Assembly: GCA_016124935.1 (NCBI GenBank)
Contig: WGMS01000012.1
Span: forward strand, 124,001-188,000
Reading direction: 5' to 3'
DNA: 64,000 bases
From: a bacterium
GTDB lineage: Bacteria > Cyanobacteriota > Vampirovibrionia > Obscuribacterales > Obscuribacteraceae
In this document: piece by piece, positions 25,043 to 34,484 of the stretch
How positions within the stretch are numbered: the first letter of the stretch is position 1
How the letters are laid out: each line of letters opens with the position of its first letter
Position numbers and translations under genes: made by a program
Notes under the pieces: model-generated
Seen by the model: only the letters and a program-made list of their open reading frames with translations
What the model was told of the DNA's origin: nothing
Database searches by the model: none

Positions 25043-27142
25043 CTAGCGTTTGTTAATCAAAGTGCTGAGAACATTCGAATAATCATCGGTCCAGTCGCCG
25101 AGTGAAGGCTTGGTGATGGTTTTAGAGATTCTCAAACGGGGATTATCGTTTTTGCAAGGCTCGAATTCTTCTCGAGACATAAGTATCCAGGTGCTGGAGT
25201 CAGTACCCAGGGTCATAGAATGAAGCGAGCATTTGCGGGCGAGATTTCCCACCACCGGTTCTAGATTGATGTGGCGATTTGAAATGTTCACAAGGATAAA
25301 ACCATCTCTGGTCAGGTGGCTCAAATATGTGGTGAACGCTTCTCTGGTGAGAAGATGAACCGGTACGGCATTGCCGTTGAATGCATCCATGATAATCAGA
25401 TTGTACATCCCCTTCATCTTCTCCAACTCCAGTCTGCCGTCACCAAGAATTACGTCATTGGCTGCTCTGGATAGTTTCAGAAAGCTGAAGTTATTGTTTG
25501 CGATCTTAATGACGCTTGGATCTATCTCGAAGAATGTCATACGATCACCAGCTTCGCCATAGCAGGCGATGGTTCCTGCTCCAAGTCCCAGAACGGCTGC
25601 CTTCAGGTTTTTTAAACGTGCTCTGATGATTCTCATTGAGCAGCCGAAGCCCCCCTCTCTGACAAAATACTTGGTTGGCTCCATGAGTTTCTCTCGGTCA
25701 TTGTACTGAGTTCCATGAATTACTCTGCCATGCACTATAGAGGTGAAATCATCGGATCGCTCAACCGATACGCAGCCATAAAAGTTTCGCATTCTAGATA
25801 CCGTTGAAGGTTGAGGGATCACTATTCTTTCAATCAGGAGTCCTCCAATCAAAGTGGCGAACATGATGTAGGCGGCGCCCAGGGCAAAACGAAATTTATC
25901 AGGTTTCTGTTTTATGTTCACACCCGATCCTGGTTTTATCTCGAGCCAGCTTCGGGTCATCGTTTTGATTGACATGGTAATAATGACCGCGAATACAATC
26001 GCCTTTTCTCCGTAGTAATCGAACACCATCGGCGCTACCAGATTGGCAAATAGTCCTCCTGCTACTCCGCCGATGGCGAGGGCAAGGTAGAAGGTTGCCA
26101 GATGCCTGGCGCCTGGTTTGCTTCGCACTAGTTCTCCGTGCATCGCCATCGAAGTGAAAAAGACAAAACCAAGGATGCAAGCTGTGTTGAGCAGGATAGA
26201 GTGCCATAGAAATGGCTCGAGTATCCATAGAACTGCCGAGGCAATAAGGAATATATTGGTTTTGCAGAGGCTCTCCCTGGCGAAACAGATGATGTAGGAG
26301 AGAAGGTAGAGGATCAGTGGTGCGGTCCAGAATAAAGGTATTGGTGCTATATCTTGCGTGAGGTGCTGGGTGTAGCAAATCAGGATCAGGGTAGAGACTG
26401 ATGTAAGGAAACACCAGTAGAGGAAGCGCAGCAGTTTCGGTTTTTCAGTCTTGCCTTCAAGATCGTTGATCAGCTCTTCTCTTTTTTCGCCCTTCTGGAA
26501 GACGAAGATTGCAGATGCCAGAATAAGCAATGCTGTAAACGCGTAGAGATAGTTCCATATGTTAATGGAGGAGGAGAGGCTCAGATTGGGTTCAATCAAA
26601 ATAGGATAAGTGACCAGAGCTCCGATTGAGCCGATATTGGAAGCGGCATACATCCAGTATGGATCTGATAAGTTGGTCAGTCTGTACCAGAGCTGCATCA
26701 TGCCGCTTACACTCGACAGTAGCACGCATTGCACAAGCAAATTAGTCACCAGGATAACTAATAGGCTTATAAATGGATCTTCGGTGACGCCTGCTTCCCA
26801 GCTCCGGGGGGCTTTGATTGACAGAAGAAAGGCCGATAAGGTGAAGCCGCCTCCGTAAAAGAGCGCCTGGTGCTTTACTTGCAATTTCGATATAAGGAAA
26901 GTGAGAAGATAGCCTCCCAGAACAACAAACTGAAAAAACAGCAAGCAACAGGTCCAAACCGCGCTAGTTCCGCCAAATATTGGGGTAACTATCTTTCCAA
27001 CCATGGGTTGAATTTGAAAGATAAGGAAAGCGCCTATTAAGACTGTCAGAATTTGAATGATTCTGAGAATCGCCATTTCTTGTGGACCCCTGAGGTTTTC
27101 CGAAGGGGAATCCAGACTCTCTTGAGGCGGTCCAGATGGCAT
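25043..27142 (-). CDS. Multi-pass membrane protein fused to a spermidine synthase-like domain
   Basis: 699 residues from ATG 27142, chosen for AAGG about nine bases upstream; an in-frame ATG at 27202 has no visible ribosome site. The N-terminal 430 residues contain about 12 to 14 membrane helices. The C-terminal 200 residues form a Rossmann methyltransferase-like domain of the spermidine synthase type (AAVLGLGAGTIACYGEAGD, TFFEIDPSVIKIA, ILGDGRLELEKM). The catalytic stretch reads IIMDAFNGNAVP, where true aminopropyltransferases have D-x-[ST]-D-P, so polyamine synthesis is doubtful. Such fusions are widespread in bacteria with no settled function. It lies upstream of the secreted protein gene on the same strand. 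Confidence 0.8.
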   Translation of the reverse strand: MPSGPPQESLDSPSENLRGPQEMAILRIIQILTVLIGAFLIFQIQPMVGKIVTPIFGGTSAVWTCCLLFFQFVVLGGYLLTFLISKLQVKHQALFYGGGFTLSAFLLSIKAPRSWEAGVTEDPFISLLVILVTNLLVQCVLLSSVSGMMQLWYRLTNLSDPYWMYAASNIGSIGALVTYPILIEPNLSLSSSINIWNYLYAFTALLILASAIFVFQKGEKREELINDLEGKTEKPKLLRFLYWCFLTSVSTLILICYTQHLTQDIAPIPLFWTAPLILYLLSYIICFARESLCKTNIFLIASAVLWILEPFLWHSILLNTACILGFVFFTSMAMHGELVRSKPGARHLATFYLALAIGGVAGGLFANLVAPMVFDYYGEKAIVFAVIITMSIKTMTRSWLEIKPGSGVNIKQKPDKFRFALGAAYIMFATLIGGLLIERIVIPQPSTVSRMRNFYGCVSVERSDDFTSIVHGRVIHGTQYNDREKLMEPTKYFVREGGFGCSMRIIRARLKNLKAAVLGLGAGTIACYGEAGDRMTFFEIDPSVIKIANNNFSFLKLSRAANDVILGDGRLELEKMKGMYNLIIMDAFNGNAVPVHLLTREAFTTYLSHLTRDGFILVNISNRHINLEPVVGNLARKCSLHSMTLGTDSSTWILMSREEFEPCKNDNPRLRISKTITKPSLGDWTDDYSNVLSTLINKR

Positions 27143-27289
27143 GTGGGTTGCCTTTACTTTTCGGGGATAAAAATTTTGGTTGGTTTCTCTACGCAGCGTC
27201 ATCTAGAAAACTGAAAGAGTCTTTCAATTATTTCATGGGCAAAATTCATTGTCAAAGGACAAACTGGGCTATTACAAGGCGGACCCGAC

Positions 27290-28189
27290 TTATTTCAACG
27301 GTGCTTCGGGAATGGATACCAGGAACTCTTTCAAGTCTTCCAGTTGCTCATCGGTCAGTTTGTCTTCTTGCTCTTTCATCAGAGGCGAGCGGGAGGTTCG
27401 CTTCAGAAAACGCTTCAACTCTTTGCCACCGGCTCTAGTGCTGATGCCTGCTAAATCCGGTCCGAATCGGTCTTTTGATCCGTCGGTAGAATGACAGGTG
27501 TAACAGCGCATTTCATAAAAGAGTTTTGCACCACGGACGGCGCCCTCCACATTCACTTCTTCTTGCTTCTCTGGCTTGCCGAATTTTTTGCGCTTCTCTT
27601 TCAGGGTCGTAGAATGGCTGGCGACCAGATAGCCTTCTTTAGGCTCGGGCAGAGTCAATATGTAGTCGACGATATACTCCGCTTCTTGCTTGGACAAGGC
27701 CGGATGGGGCATTATATTTGGTCGGTTTCCGAAGACATGGGCGAATTTCTTCATCTGTTCTCTGGGGTTCATCATCCTGTCCATAAGCCATTCCGGCCCC
27801 CGGTGCCCGCCTATGCCGTCGAGAGGCGGGCCCACTTCTCCGCCCTGGCCGAATATGGCATGACATTGTTTGCAGTTGTGCTTTTCGTAGAGCGCTTTGC
27901 CTTTGCGGCTCGCTTCGTCTTCTTCCCGGGGGACATAACCCCAGGGCGGCAATTCCACGAAGTCCTCCTCATCGTCGCTTGACGTCTTGGGCTCGGCATT
28001 TACTTCGTGTCTGAATTCGGGCTTCTGGGGGCGATCTATTTTATCCAGCGGTGTGATCAAGCGCTGGCTTGCTTCGGCATCTATTGCTCCGCTTTCGTCG
28101 CAGAAGGCACCCGGTGCCAACCCTGCTAAAAGCGAGATGCTTCCTGCGGCAAGTGCCAGATATAGTAGATTCGGATTGTGACGAGGCAC
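27290..28189 (-). CDS. Secreted diheme cytochrome c
   Basis: 299 residues, GTG start at 28189 with AAGGG seven bases upstream. Signal peptide LYLALAAGSISLLAGLAPGA. Two class I cytochrome c domains follow: the first heme site CKQCH near residue 104 with downstream Met in RPNIMPHPALS; the second CYTCH near residue 230. A charged linker separates them. It carries electrons in the periplasm, so respiratory chemistry is present. The partner oxidase or dehydrogenase is not in this window. Its first half (residues 20-85) is acidic and low complexity. Confidence 0.88.
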   Translation of the reverse strand: MPRHNPNLLYLALAAGSISLLAGLAPGAFCDESGAIDAEASQRLITPLDKIDRPQKPEFRHEVNAEPKTSSDDEEDFVELPPWGYVPREEDEASRKGKALYEKHNCKQCHAIFGQGGEVGPPLDGIGGHRGPEWLMDRMMNPREQMKKFAHVFGNRPNIMPHPALSKQEAEYIVDYILTLPEPKEGYLVASHSTTLKEKRKKFGKPEKQEEVNVEGAVRGAKLFYEMRCYTCHSTDGSKDRFGPDLAGISTRAGGKELKRFLKRTSRSPLMKEQEDKLTDEQLEDLKEFLVSIPEAPLK

Positions 28190-28279
28190 TTCAGACCCTT
28201 TCTAGAGACTCCATTCAAGTGTAGTCTACTCGGATTTTCCGATCTGCGCAAAATATGAGAGCGCTGAAGCCGGCGAAGT

Positions 28280-29773
28280 CTAAAAAAGCACAGGCGCCTT
28301 CACCTGTCTTTTCCGGATCATCAGCGCCAGGGCATTGATATCCCGGCTCAAGAGGCGGTTCTCCACCAGGGTCGGGATCTTTTCTCTGACTGAATCATAT
28401 AAGTCTTTGAACGGAGCCGGGATCTTCTTGTTTATTACGTCGTAGCCCTGGAGGGTGGTGAGCAACTCGATGGCGGTGAGATACTCGAACATCTCTATGA
28501 GCCAGGCTAGATGAATGGCACAGTTGCCGGCGTTGGCGTTGAAGTCCTCGAACTTGCCGCCGGCAGGGACTGATTGAATACTTCTTGAATGGGACCGCGC
28601 TCGGATCTCGAGGGCAAGCGAGGCGGCGGTGTAATGCGCAATCATGAGCCCGTAGTTAGAGCCGGGGTCCTGACTTTTGTGGGTCATATAGGCGGGCAGG
28701 TCGTTGATAGGCTCCCTGACCGTCAGCTGTCCGGTGCGGCGTTCGCTGGCGAGGCAGGCGGTGGCCGCTACTTGAGAGAGCGCATCGAGGGCAAAAGAGA
28801 TTCTTGCCCCGGAGGTATTCATCGAGTTATTAGTATAGGTCCCGTCTTCATTGATTATCGGATTATCCGATACCGCATTCAGTTCATCTAAAATGGTTTC
28901 TTCGGCACCTTTGAGCGCATCTAATAACGAGGCGAAGACAGTGAGGGCATAGCGGCAGGAGAGCGGTGAGCGAACTAGATGGTCATCGTTGGCGGGGCTC
29001 AGTTCGTACAGGGTTTTGCACAAAGTATCGAGGGTAGAGTGATTTTTGTAGGCGATGAACTCATATTGATTGCTCATATAGCCGGGGCTTATCAACTCGC
29101 CGTTTAAATGGGCGGTGGCGATGGCGATATTGACCAGGCTGCGCATATCGGATAAAGCCAGAGTTGCCACGCCGAGGCTCTGGGCAAGCCCGTTTATGAG
29201 GGCGAGCCCGTCTCTGCCCCGTAATTTGTATGGGGTCAGTTCATGGCGCCGCAATACGGAAGCTGCCGGCTCATGCCTGTCTAGATCGATGATTTCGCCT
29301 TCACCGATAAGGGCGGCTGCCATATGGGAGAGAGGGACTAGATCGGAAGAGCCGATGGAGCCCAGCATCGGTGCCGATGCCGCCAGGTCTTTGTTTAAGA
29401 ATGCGACCATGCTCTCGAGCAACTGGGGCGAGACGCCGCTTTTTCCCCGCAGAAAGTTATTGAGCCGAATCAACATCATCGCCCTCGACTGATCCGCTTT
29501 CATATAAGGACCGACACCGCAGGCATGGGCAAGAATCAGATTCTCCTGGTGGTTTTTCTGTTCTTCTTTAGAGATATCGACACAGTCTAATTCGCCTACA
29601 CCGACCGAGACACCGTAGATGACGTTGTCTTCCTTAATCAGCTTTTCGACCAGGACATGCGCCTTTTCACAGGCGGCAAAAGCCGAGGTATCTATAGAGA
29701 TGTCAGCATAATCTCGCGCCACCTTGACGGTGTCTTCTATGGTGAGGGAGCTTCCGGTCAATTCCAGAGCCAT
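28280..29773 (-). CDS. HAL/PAL-family aromatic amino acid ammonia-lyase homologue with altered MIO motif
   Basis: 497 residues, family-typical length. It begins 29 bases after thrS and has a strong CAGGAGG before its ATG. Family motifs are clear: YGVSVGVGELD, NLILAHACGVGPY, RLNNFLRGKSGVS, DNPIINEDGTYTNNSMNTSG. In active members an Ala-Ser-Gly triad (GASGDL) cyclises to the MIO electrophile. Here the aligned stretch reads GSIGSSDLVPLSH, one residue shorter with no Ala-Ser-Gly. The enzyme may therefore lack MIO, use a variant, or do different chemistry. Substrate not predictable from sequence. Confidence 0.82.
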   Translation of the reverse strand: MALELTGSSLTIEDTVKVARDYADISIDTSAFAACEKAHVLVEKLIKEDNVIYGVSVGVGELDCVDISKEEQKNHQENLILAHACGVGPYMKADQSRAMMLIRLNNFLRGKSGVSPQLLESMVAFLNKDLAASAPMLGSIGSSDLVPLSHMAAALIGEGEIIDLDRHEPAASVLRRHELTPYKLRGRDGLALINGLAQSLGVATLALSDMRSLVNIAIATAHLNGELISPGYMSNQYEFIAYKNHSTLDTLCKTLYELSPANDDHLVRSPLSCRYALTVFASLLDALKGAEETILDELNAVSDNPIINEDGTYTNNSMNTSGARISFALDALSQVAATACLASERRTGQLTVREPINDLPAYMTHKSQDPGSNYGLMIAHYTAASLALEIRARSHSRSIQSVPAGGKFEDFNANAGNCAIHLAWLIEMFEYLTAIELLTTLQGYDVINKKIPAPFKDLYDSVREKIPTLVENRLLSRDINALALMIRKRQVKAPVLF

Positions 29774-29802
29774 TGATAACCTCCTGAATCCAGGAGATTA
29801 TT

Positions 29803-31755
29803 TTACTGCTCTTTCGAATCGATCTCGCTTTTCAGTTTGGCCAGCAGTTCGTCCACGCTAAGGGTGCCTACCTGACCGTCCCGACGATGGCGGATAGCGA
29901 CCTTGCCTTCGGCTTCTTCCTTGTCTCCTATCACTACCATATAAGGAATCTGTTGCATCTGCCCTTCTCTTATACGATAGTTCACGGTCTCAGAGCGGTT
30001 GTCGATATGCGCCCGGATTTCGTTGTCCCGTAGTTGCTGGTGGACTTTCGAAGCGAACTCCTGGTGTCTGTCCGAAATCGGCAGAACAAGCACCTGGGTG
30101 GGGGCGAGCCAGAGCGGGAAGGCGCCGGCATAATGTTCTATCAAGCCGCCCACGAAACGCTCCATAGAGCCCAGTACCGCTCTGTGGATCATAATTGCTC
30201 TGTGCTTCTCGCCGTCTTCGCCGATGTAGCTGACATCGAAACGACGGGGCAGATTGAGGTCGACTTGTATGGTCGGTCCCTGCCATTCGCGACCGATGGC
30301 GTCGAATAGCTTGACGTCGATTTTGGGCGCATAGAAAACACCGCCGCCTTCATCGATTTCATAGTCGATGCCGCGGTCTTTCATGGCTTCTTCCAGACCT
30401 GATGTGGCAAGCTCCCACTCTTCGTCGGTGCCGAGATATTTCTCGGGACGGGTGGAGAGATAGCATTTATAAGTGTAACCGAAGGTGGTCATCAGCTTGT
30501 CTATGAGGTCGATGATACCGTCGATCTCGCCTTTCAACTGCTCGGGGGTGCAGAAGATATGAGAGTCATCCTGGGTAAATCCGCGCACTCTGAGCATGCC
30601 ATGCAGCACACCGGATCTTTCATAGCGATAGACCGTGCCGAGCTCGGCATAGCGCAGGGGCAGATCGCGATAGCTGCGCAGTTTGGTTTTGTAGATCATG
30701 ATATGGCCAGGACAGTTCATGGGCTTGCATCGGTATGGATGCTCGTCGATGTCCATGGGCGCATACATATTTTCGGCATAGTTCTCTAAGTGACCGCTTA
30801 TCTTATATAGATCTTCGCTGGCCACATGCGGGGTGTAGACAAACTGATAGCCGCGCTTGCGATGCTCTTTGCGCCAGTTCTCTTCGATGGTGTCGCGAAC
30901 GGTGGCCAGGTTGGGGTGCCAGAAGATAAGCCCGGGACCGACCTCTTCGTGAACCGAGAAAAGATCGAGCTGTTTGGAGAGTTTACGGTGATCTCTTTTC
31001 TCCGCCTCTTCCAGCCTGGTCAGGTGGTCGTCGAGATCTTGTTTGGACCACCAGGCGGTGGCATAGATTCTTTGCAGGTTCTCTCTGTTCTCGTCGCCGC
31101 GCCAGTAAGAGCCGGAGACTTTGAGCAGTTTGAAGGCTTTTATGTGCTTGGTGGAAGGCAGGTGCGGACCGGCGCAGAGGTCGTTCCAGATCACTTTGCC
31201 GTCTTTGTCTTTCATCAGATAGAGGGTGGGGTTGTGGTCCCGGTGCTCTTCTAAAAGCTCGGCTTTGAATTTTTCGCCGTCTTTGCGAAATTCATCCAGC
31301 TGTTTGTCCACATCGGGAATATCGAAGCGCACTATCTGTTGATTCTCTCTGGCGATCTCTTTCATCTTGGCTTCGATCTTTTCCAGATCCTCGATGGAGA
31401 GAGTATGCTCGGGTATTTCGAAATCGTAATAGAAGCCGTCTTTGATGGTGGGACCGATGGCGATTCTTGCCTCGGGAAAGACGGATTGTACGGCTTCGGC
31501 CATGACATGGGCGGTGGAATGTCTCAATAGCTCGAGAGATTCTTCGTCCTTGGCAGTGAGCAGTTTGACTTTGTCACCGGTGTGGAGAGGGGTGTGCAGG
31601 TCTTTGATCTGATCGTTTATGAGGGCGCCGACACAGTTTCTGTAAAGTCCTTCACTAATGGACTTGGCCAGATCGGCGGCGGTGTCGCCCGCCTTAAGCT
31701 CTTTCTTGGCTCCGTCAGGAAGCGTGACCACAACGGGTGTTTCAACTTTAGACAT
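29803..31755 (-). CDS. thrS: Threonyl-tRNA synthetase
   Basis: 650 residues. Charges tRNA-Thr. Domains in order: TGS (VTLPDGAKKELKAGDT), the editing domain with HSTAHVMAEAVQ, the class II catalytic core with YRYERSGVLHGMLRVRGFTQ and zinc-site Cys in MNCPGHIMIY, then the anticodon-binding domain (VLVLPISDRHQEFASKV). ATG at 31755 preceded by AGAGGAAAT. Only 52 bases separate it from the upstream gene, so there is no room for a T-box leader. Confidence 0.97.
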   Translation of the reverse strand: MSKVETPVVVTLPDGAKKELKAGDTAADLAKSISEGLYRNCVGALINDQIKDLHTPLHTGDKVKLLTAKDEESLELLRHSTAHVMAEAVQSVFPEARIAIGPTIKDGFYYDFEIPEHTLSIEDLEKIEAKMKEIARENQQIVRFDIPDVDKQLDEFRKDGEKFKAELLEEHRDHNPTLYLMKDKDGKVIWNDLCAGPHLPSTKHIKAFKLLKVSGSYWRGDENRENLQRIYATAWWSKQDLDDHLTRLEEAEKRDHRKLSKQLDLFSVHEEVGPGLIFWHPNLATVRDTIEENWRKEHRKRGYQFVYTPHVASEDLYKISGHLENYAENMYAPMDIDEHPYRCKPMNCPGHIMIYKTKLRSYRDLPLRYAELGTVYRYERSGVLHGMLRVRGFTQDDSHIFCTPEQLKGEIDGIIDLIDKLMTTFGYTYKCYLSTRPEKYLGTDEEWELATSGLEEAMKDRGIDYEIDEGGGVFYAPKIDVKLFDAIGREWQGPTIQVDLNLPRRFDVSYIGEDGEKHRAIMIHRAVLGSMERFVGGLIEHYAGAFPLWLAPTQVLVLPISDRHQEFASKVHQQLRDNEIRAHIDNRSETVNYRIREGQMQQIPYMVVIGDKEEAEGKVAIRHRRDGQVGTLSVDELLAKLKSEIDSKEQ

Positions 31756-31807
31756 GATAATTTCCTCTTATAGAGGGCATCTACAAACTGCCCTGAAATC
31801 AGAAATT

Positions 31808-32302
31808 CTAGCAGTTGAACTCCGATTTTAGGTCCTTTATAAAGAGAGATAGCATTTCGGTGTTGGTAAGAAATCTCAGACCCAGGGCATCCCAGCGGCT
31901 GATGCCGGTCTCCACGCCCCCTTCATCTATGAATACATAAACTTTGAGGTCGGCTTTATCTCTGTCCGGTCTCTCTATGCGCAGGTCTATGGAAGGCTCG
32001 AAGGGCTCGAAGAGAACCATATCTACATTGCCTTCCACCAGGGCCTCCAGGCGTGAGAGGAGAAGCTTGACTTCGTCCTCCGGCTCACGAAAAAAAATGT
32101 AGCCATCTTTCAAAAGAGGCGCTTGGTCGGCTGTACTCGGGGTTTCTCTCGTGGAAGAGATAAGCCTCTTGCCCTGGGTCATTCGCCAGGAAAAGTATTG
32201 AACGGCTTGATCCGGATATTTTTGATGACGTTCAATCGGTGATTCTACCGAGATTTCAAAGGCGCTCATGTATTCCTGATCTTCCGATTGTAATCTGGCC
32301 AT
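31808..32302 (-). CDS. Uncharacterised cytoplasmic protein
   Basis: 164 residues, ATG at 32302. Mixed alpha/beta composition with no signal peptide or membrane helix. A run of acidic residues sits in the middle (YIFFREPEDEVKLLL), then SRLEALVEGNVDMVLFEPFE, and a strand-rich segment follows (DLKVYVFIDEGGVETGIS). I recognise no family. It is placed between mnmE and thrS on the same strand and probably shares their transcript. Confidence 0.65.
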   Translation of the reverse strand: MARLQSEDQEYMSAFEISVESPIERHQKYPDQAVQYFSWRMTQGKRLISSTRETPSTADQAPLLKDGYIFFREPEDEVKLLLSRLEALVEGNVDMVLFEPFEPSIDLRIERPDRDKADLKVYVFIDEGGVETGISRWDALGLRFLTNTEMLSLFIKDLKSEFNC

Positions 32303-32352
32303 TGCTCTTTGTTCTTTTCCTTTATATATGAAGAGTTTTGTTTCTGGCTCTG

Positions 32353-33738
32353 CTATTTGCCGATGCAGAATCGAGAGAATACTTCGGTGATAACCTCTTC
32401 GGTCACCTCATCGCCACAGGCTTCCGATAGGCTGTGGATGGCTGATTTCAAGTCGGTGGCGATGCAGTCTTCCAGCATCCCCAGGGCGCTTGCTTTCAAG
32501 ACTTCTTCAAGGGAGATGGTCGCTTTGCGACAGAGTTCTCCCTGTCTCTGGTTGAGGGAGCCCCCTGTTTCCACCAGGGTGTTGCCGGTCAGGGCCCACT
32601 TTTCTATTTCGGCCGAGAGCCTCTCGATACCTGCTCCGGTGACGGCTGAAATCGGCACGGTGGCTACACTCTGGGAACCATTGATTCTCTCGGGGTCTCG
32701 CTTTGATAAGTCTATTTTGTTCCAGACCAGAATATACGGTGCGTTATCTATCAGCTCCAGAATCTTCTCTTCCGGCTCTTCAAAAGGGATGGTCGAGTCC
32801 ACGATGAAGAGAGTGAGGTCGCTCTCTTTTATTGCCCTGGTAGTACGCTCAATACCAGCGATTTCGATGGAATCATCGGTTACTCTAATTCCTGCCGTGT
32901 CAATTAAGGTTACGGGAACGCCGTTGAGATCGAGCAGCTCTTCTATGGAATCCCTGGTGGTTCCCGGTGTGTCCGAGACTATGGCGCGGTCGAAGCAGAG
33001 CAGCCTGTTCAAAAGGCTTGATTTACCGGCATTGGGTCTGCCGACCAGGGAGAGTTTGAGACCTTCTCTCAAGAAGCGACCGGAGCGGGTTGTGCGAGCC
33101 AGCTTGTTAAGCCTGTCTATGGCACTCTCCACCACCGCTTCTATATCGTCCCGGGGAAGCTCGCCCACCTCTTCGGGAAAGTCTATGCCAGCTACCAGCT
33201 TGGAGAGCAGCGCCAGAAGCTCGCCTCGCACTTCGGCTATTTTTCTGCCTATGTGACCTTCCAGAGCCGATAGGGCAAGCCTGCTCTGGCGACCGGTTTT
33301 GGCTTGAATTAGATCGAGGACCGATTCTGCCTGGGTCAGATCCATCTTGCCGGAAAGAAATGCTCGCTTGGTAAATTCCCCTGGTAGAGCCAGTCTTGCC
33401 CCGGTGCTCAAAAGCAAGGCCAGTACTTCTTCGGTAATCAGAGGACTGCCGTGACAGTTGATTTCGATGAGATCGTCTCCGGTATAGGTGTTGGGTGCCC
33501 GGTAGCAAATACAAACCACTTCGTCGATAAAAATCTCTCTCTGAAGATCGTATATATATCCGTGGATAGCCTTATGGCTTCCGGGCTTTCGCAGGTCGGT
33601 CTTTTTGAACTCTTTTGATGAAGAAGAAAATATTTGTTCAAGAATTCCATAGCTTCGAGGACCGGAAATTCGAACGACCGCAATCGCGCCTGTGCCCGCA
33701 GGAGTAGATATAGCAGCAATCGTGTCTCTTTCAATCAT
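32353..33738 (-). CDS. mnmE: tRNA modification GTPase MnmE
   Basis: 461 residues, full length. With MnmG it forms the carboxymethylaminomethyl modification at wobble U34. The N-terminal tetrahydrofolate-binding domain starts IAAISTPAGTGAIAVVRISG. The G domain has GRPNAGKSSLLN, DTPGTTRDS, DTAGIR and NKID. The C-terminal catalytic motif FCIGK ends the protein. It is divergent from the HU gene. Confidence 0.97.
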   Translation of the reverse strand: MIERDTIAAISTPAGTGAIAVVRISGPRSYGILEQIFSSSSKEFKKTDLRKPGSHKAIHGYIYDLQREIFIDEVVCICYRAPNTYTGDDLIEINCHGSPLITEEVLALLLSTGARLALPGEFTKRAFLSGKMDLTQAESVLDLIQAKTGRQSRLALSALEGHIGRKIAEVRGELLALLSKLVAGIDFPEEVGELPRDDIEAVVESAIDRLNKLARTTRSGRFLREGLKLSLVGRPNAGKSSLLNRLLCFDRAIVSDTPGTTRDSIEELLDLNGVPVTLIDTAGIRVTDDSIEIAGIERTTRAIKESDLTLFIVDSTIPFEEPEEKILELIDNAPYILVWNKIDLSKRDPERINGSQSVATVPISAVTGAGIERLSAEIEKWALTGNTLVETGGSLNQRQGELCRKATISLEEVLKASALGMLEDCIATDLKSAIHSLSEACGDEVTEEVITEVFSRFCIGK

Positions 33739-33802
33739 GGGAATTCAATTTACCACAAGTTACCCCCTCCACAGTGATTTGAAATTATCTTTGAAGAACC
33801 TC

Positions 33803-33831
33803 TTGAACTCTTGAACTTACGGTGGTAGTAT
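33803..33831 (+). promoter_or_regulatory. Predicted promoter of the HU gene
   Basis: TTGAAC at 33803-33808 and TAGTAT at 33826-33831 are separated by 17 bases, fitting a housekeeping sigma promoter. The resulting leader of about 65 bases runs to the ATG at 33904. Confidence 0.5.
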
Positions 33832-33903
33832 CACACAGTTTTTGGCCTTTAAAAAGGCTAGTTTGTCTCCGACAAAGCTGTTTAAAACCTTAGGAAATAA
33901 AGC

Positions 33904-34410
33904 ATGAACAAAGCAGAACTTGTTAACGAAATTGCAAAAGCTACTGGTCAAACCAAGCTTGATGTCCACAATACCGTGGCTGCAGTTTTACACCACCTCA
34001 CCACAGCCATGGCTAAAGGTGACAGAGTTACTCTCGTTGGTTTCGGTACTTTCGAACGCAGACAGAGACAGTCGCGCATGGGAGTCAACCCCCAGAACCC
34101 CGATCAGAAGCTCAAAATCCCCGCGGCTAAAGTCCCTGTATTCCGCGCCGGACAGGAACTGAAAGGCGTCGTCAACGGCAAGAAAAAACTTCCTGCCCTG
34201 GCCGCTACCGTGACCGCAGCTAAGCCCGCTGCCAAACCGAAGAAAGCTGCTAAGCCTAAAGCTGCTGCTAAAGCCAAAGCAAAAACCGCTTCCAAAGCTA
34301 AGCCCAAGAAAGCTGCCGCTAAGAAGACCACTGCTAAAGCTGCTAAGAAAACCACCGCTAAAAAGCCGGCTGCTAAAAAGCCCGCTAAGAAGACCGCTAA
34401 GCGTCGTTAA
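33904..34410 (+). CDS. HU-type nucleoid protein with lysine/alanine-rich histone H1-like tail
   Basis: 168 residues. The first 92 form a canonical HU domain (MNKAELVNEIAKATGQTK, VTLVGFGTFERRQRQSR, VPVFRAGQELK). The last 75 residues are a KA/PAKK-type basic tail without acidic residues, like histone H1 or actinobacterial HupB. HU dimers bend and compact DNA; the tail likely increases non-specific DNA or RNA binding. It is a single-gene unit with its own promoter and terminator. Tail codons are strongly biased to GCT and AAG/AAA. Confidence 0.94.
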   Translation: MNKAELVNEIAKATGQTKLDVHNTVAAVLHHLTTAMAKGDRVTLVGFGTFERRQRQSRMGVNPQNPDQKLKIPAAKVPVFRAGQELKGVVNGKKKLPALAATVTAAKPAAKPKKAAKPKAAAKAKAKTASKAKPKKAAAKKTTAKAAKKTTAKKPAAKKPAKKTAKRR

Positions 34411-34450
34411 TCTTATAAAAGCGATTGGACAATCGAAAGATTGAAAGAGA

Positions 34451-34480
34451 GAGGGAGGATATAAATCCTCCCTCTTTTGT
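34451..34480 (+). terminator. Rho-independent terminator after the HU gene
   Basis: A perfect 10-bp stem GAGGGAGGAT (34451-34460), loop ATAA, ATCCTCCCTC (34465-34474), followed by TTTTGT. It ends 5 bases before the convergent CPBP gene stop. The minus-strand side (CTCTCTTTC) is only moderately T-rich, so it may serve both directions. Confidence 0.85.
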
Positions 34481-34484
34481 CAAT

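Noticed and set aside
31756..31807. T-box or other leader upstream of thrS
   Set aside because: Only 52 bases separate thrS from the preceding gene; too short for a T-box.
32309..33256. Plus-strand ORF (315 residues) opposite mnmE
   Set aside because: Ser/Arg-rich shadow of the conserved MnmE frame.
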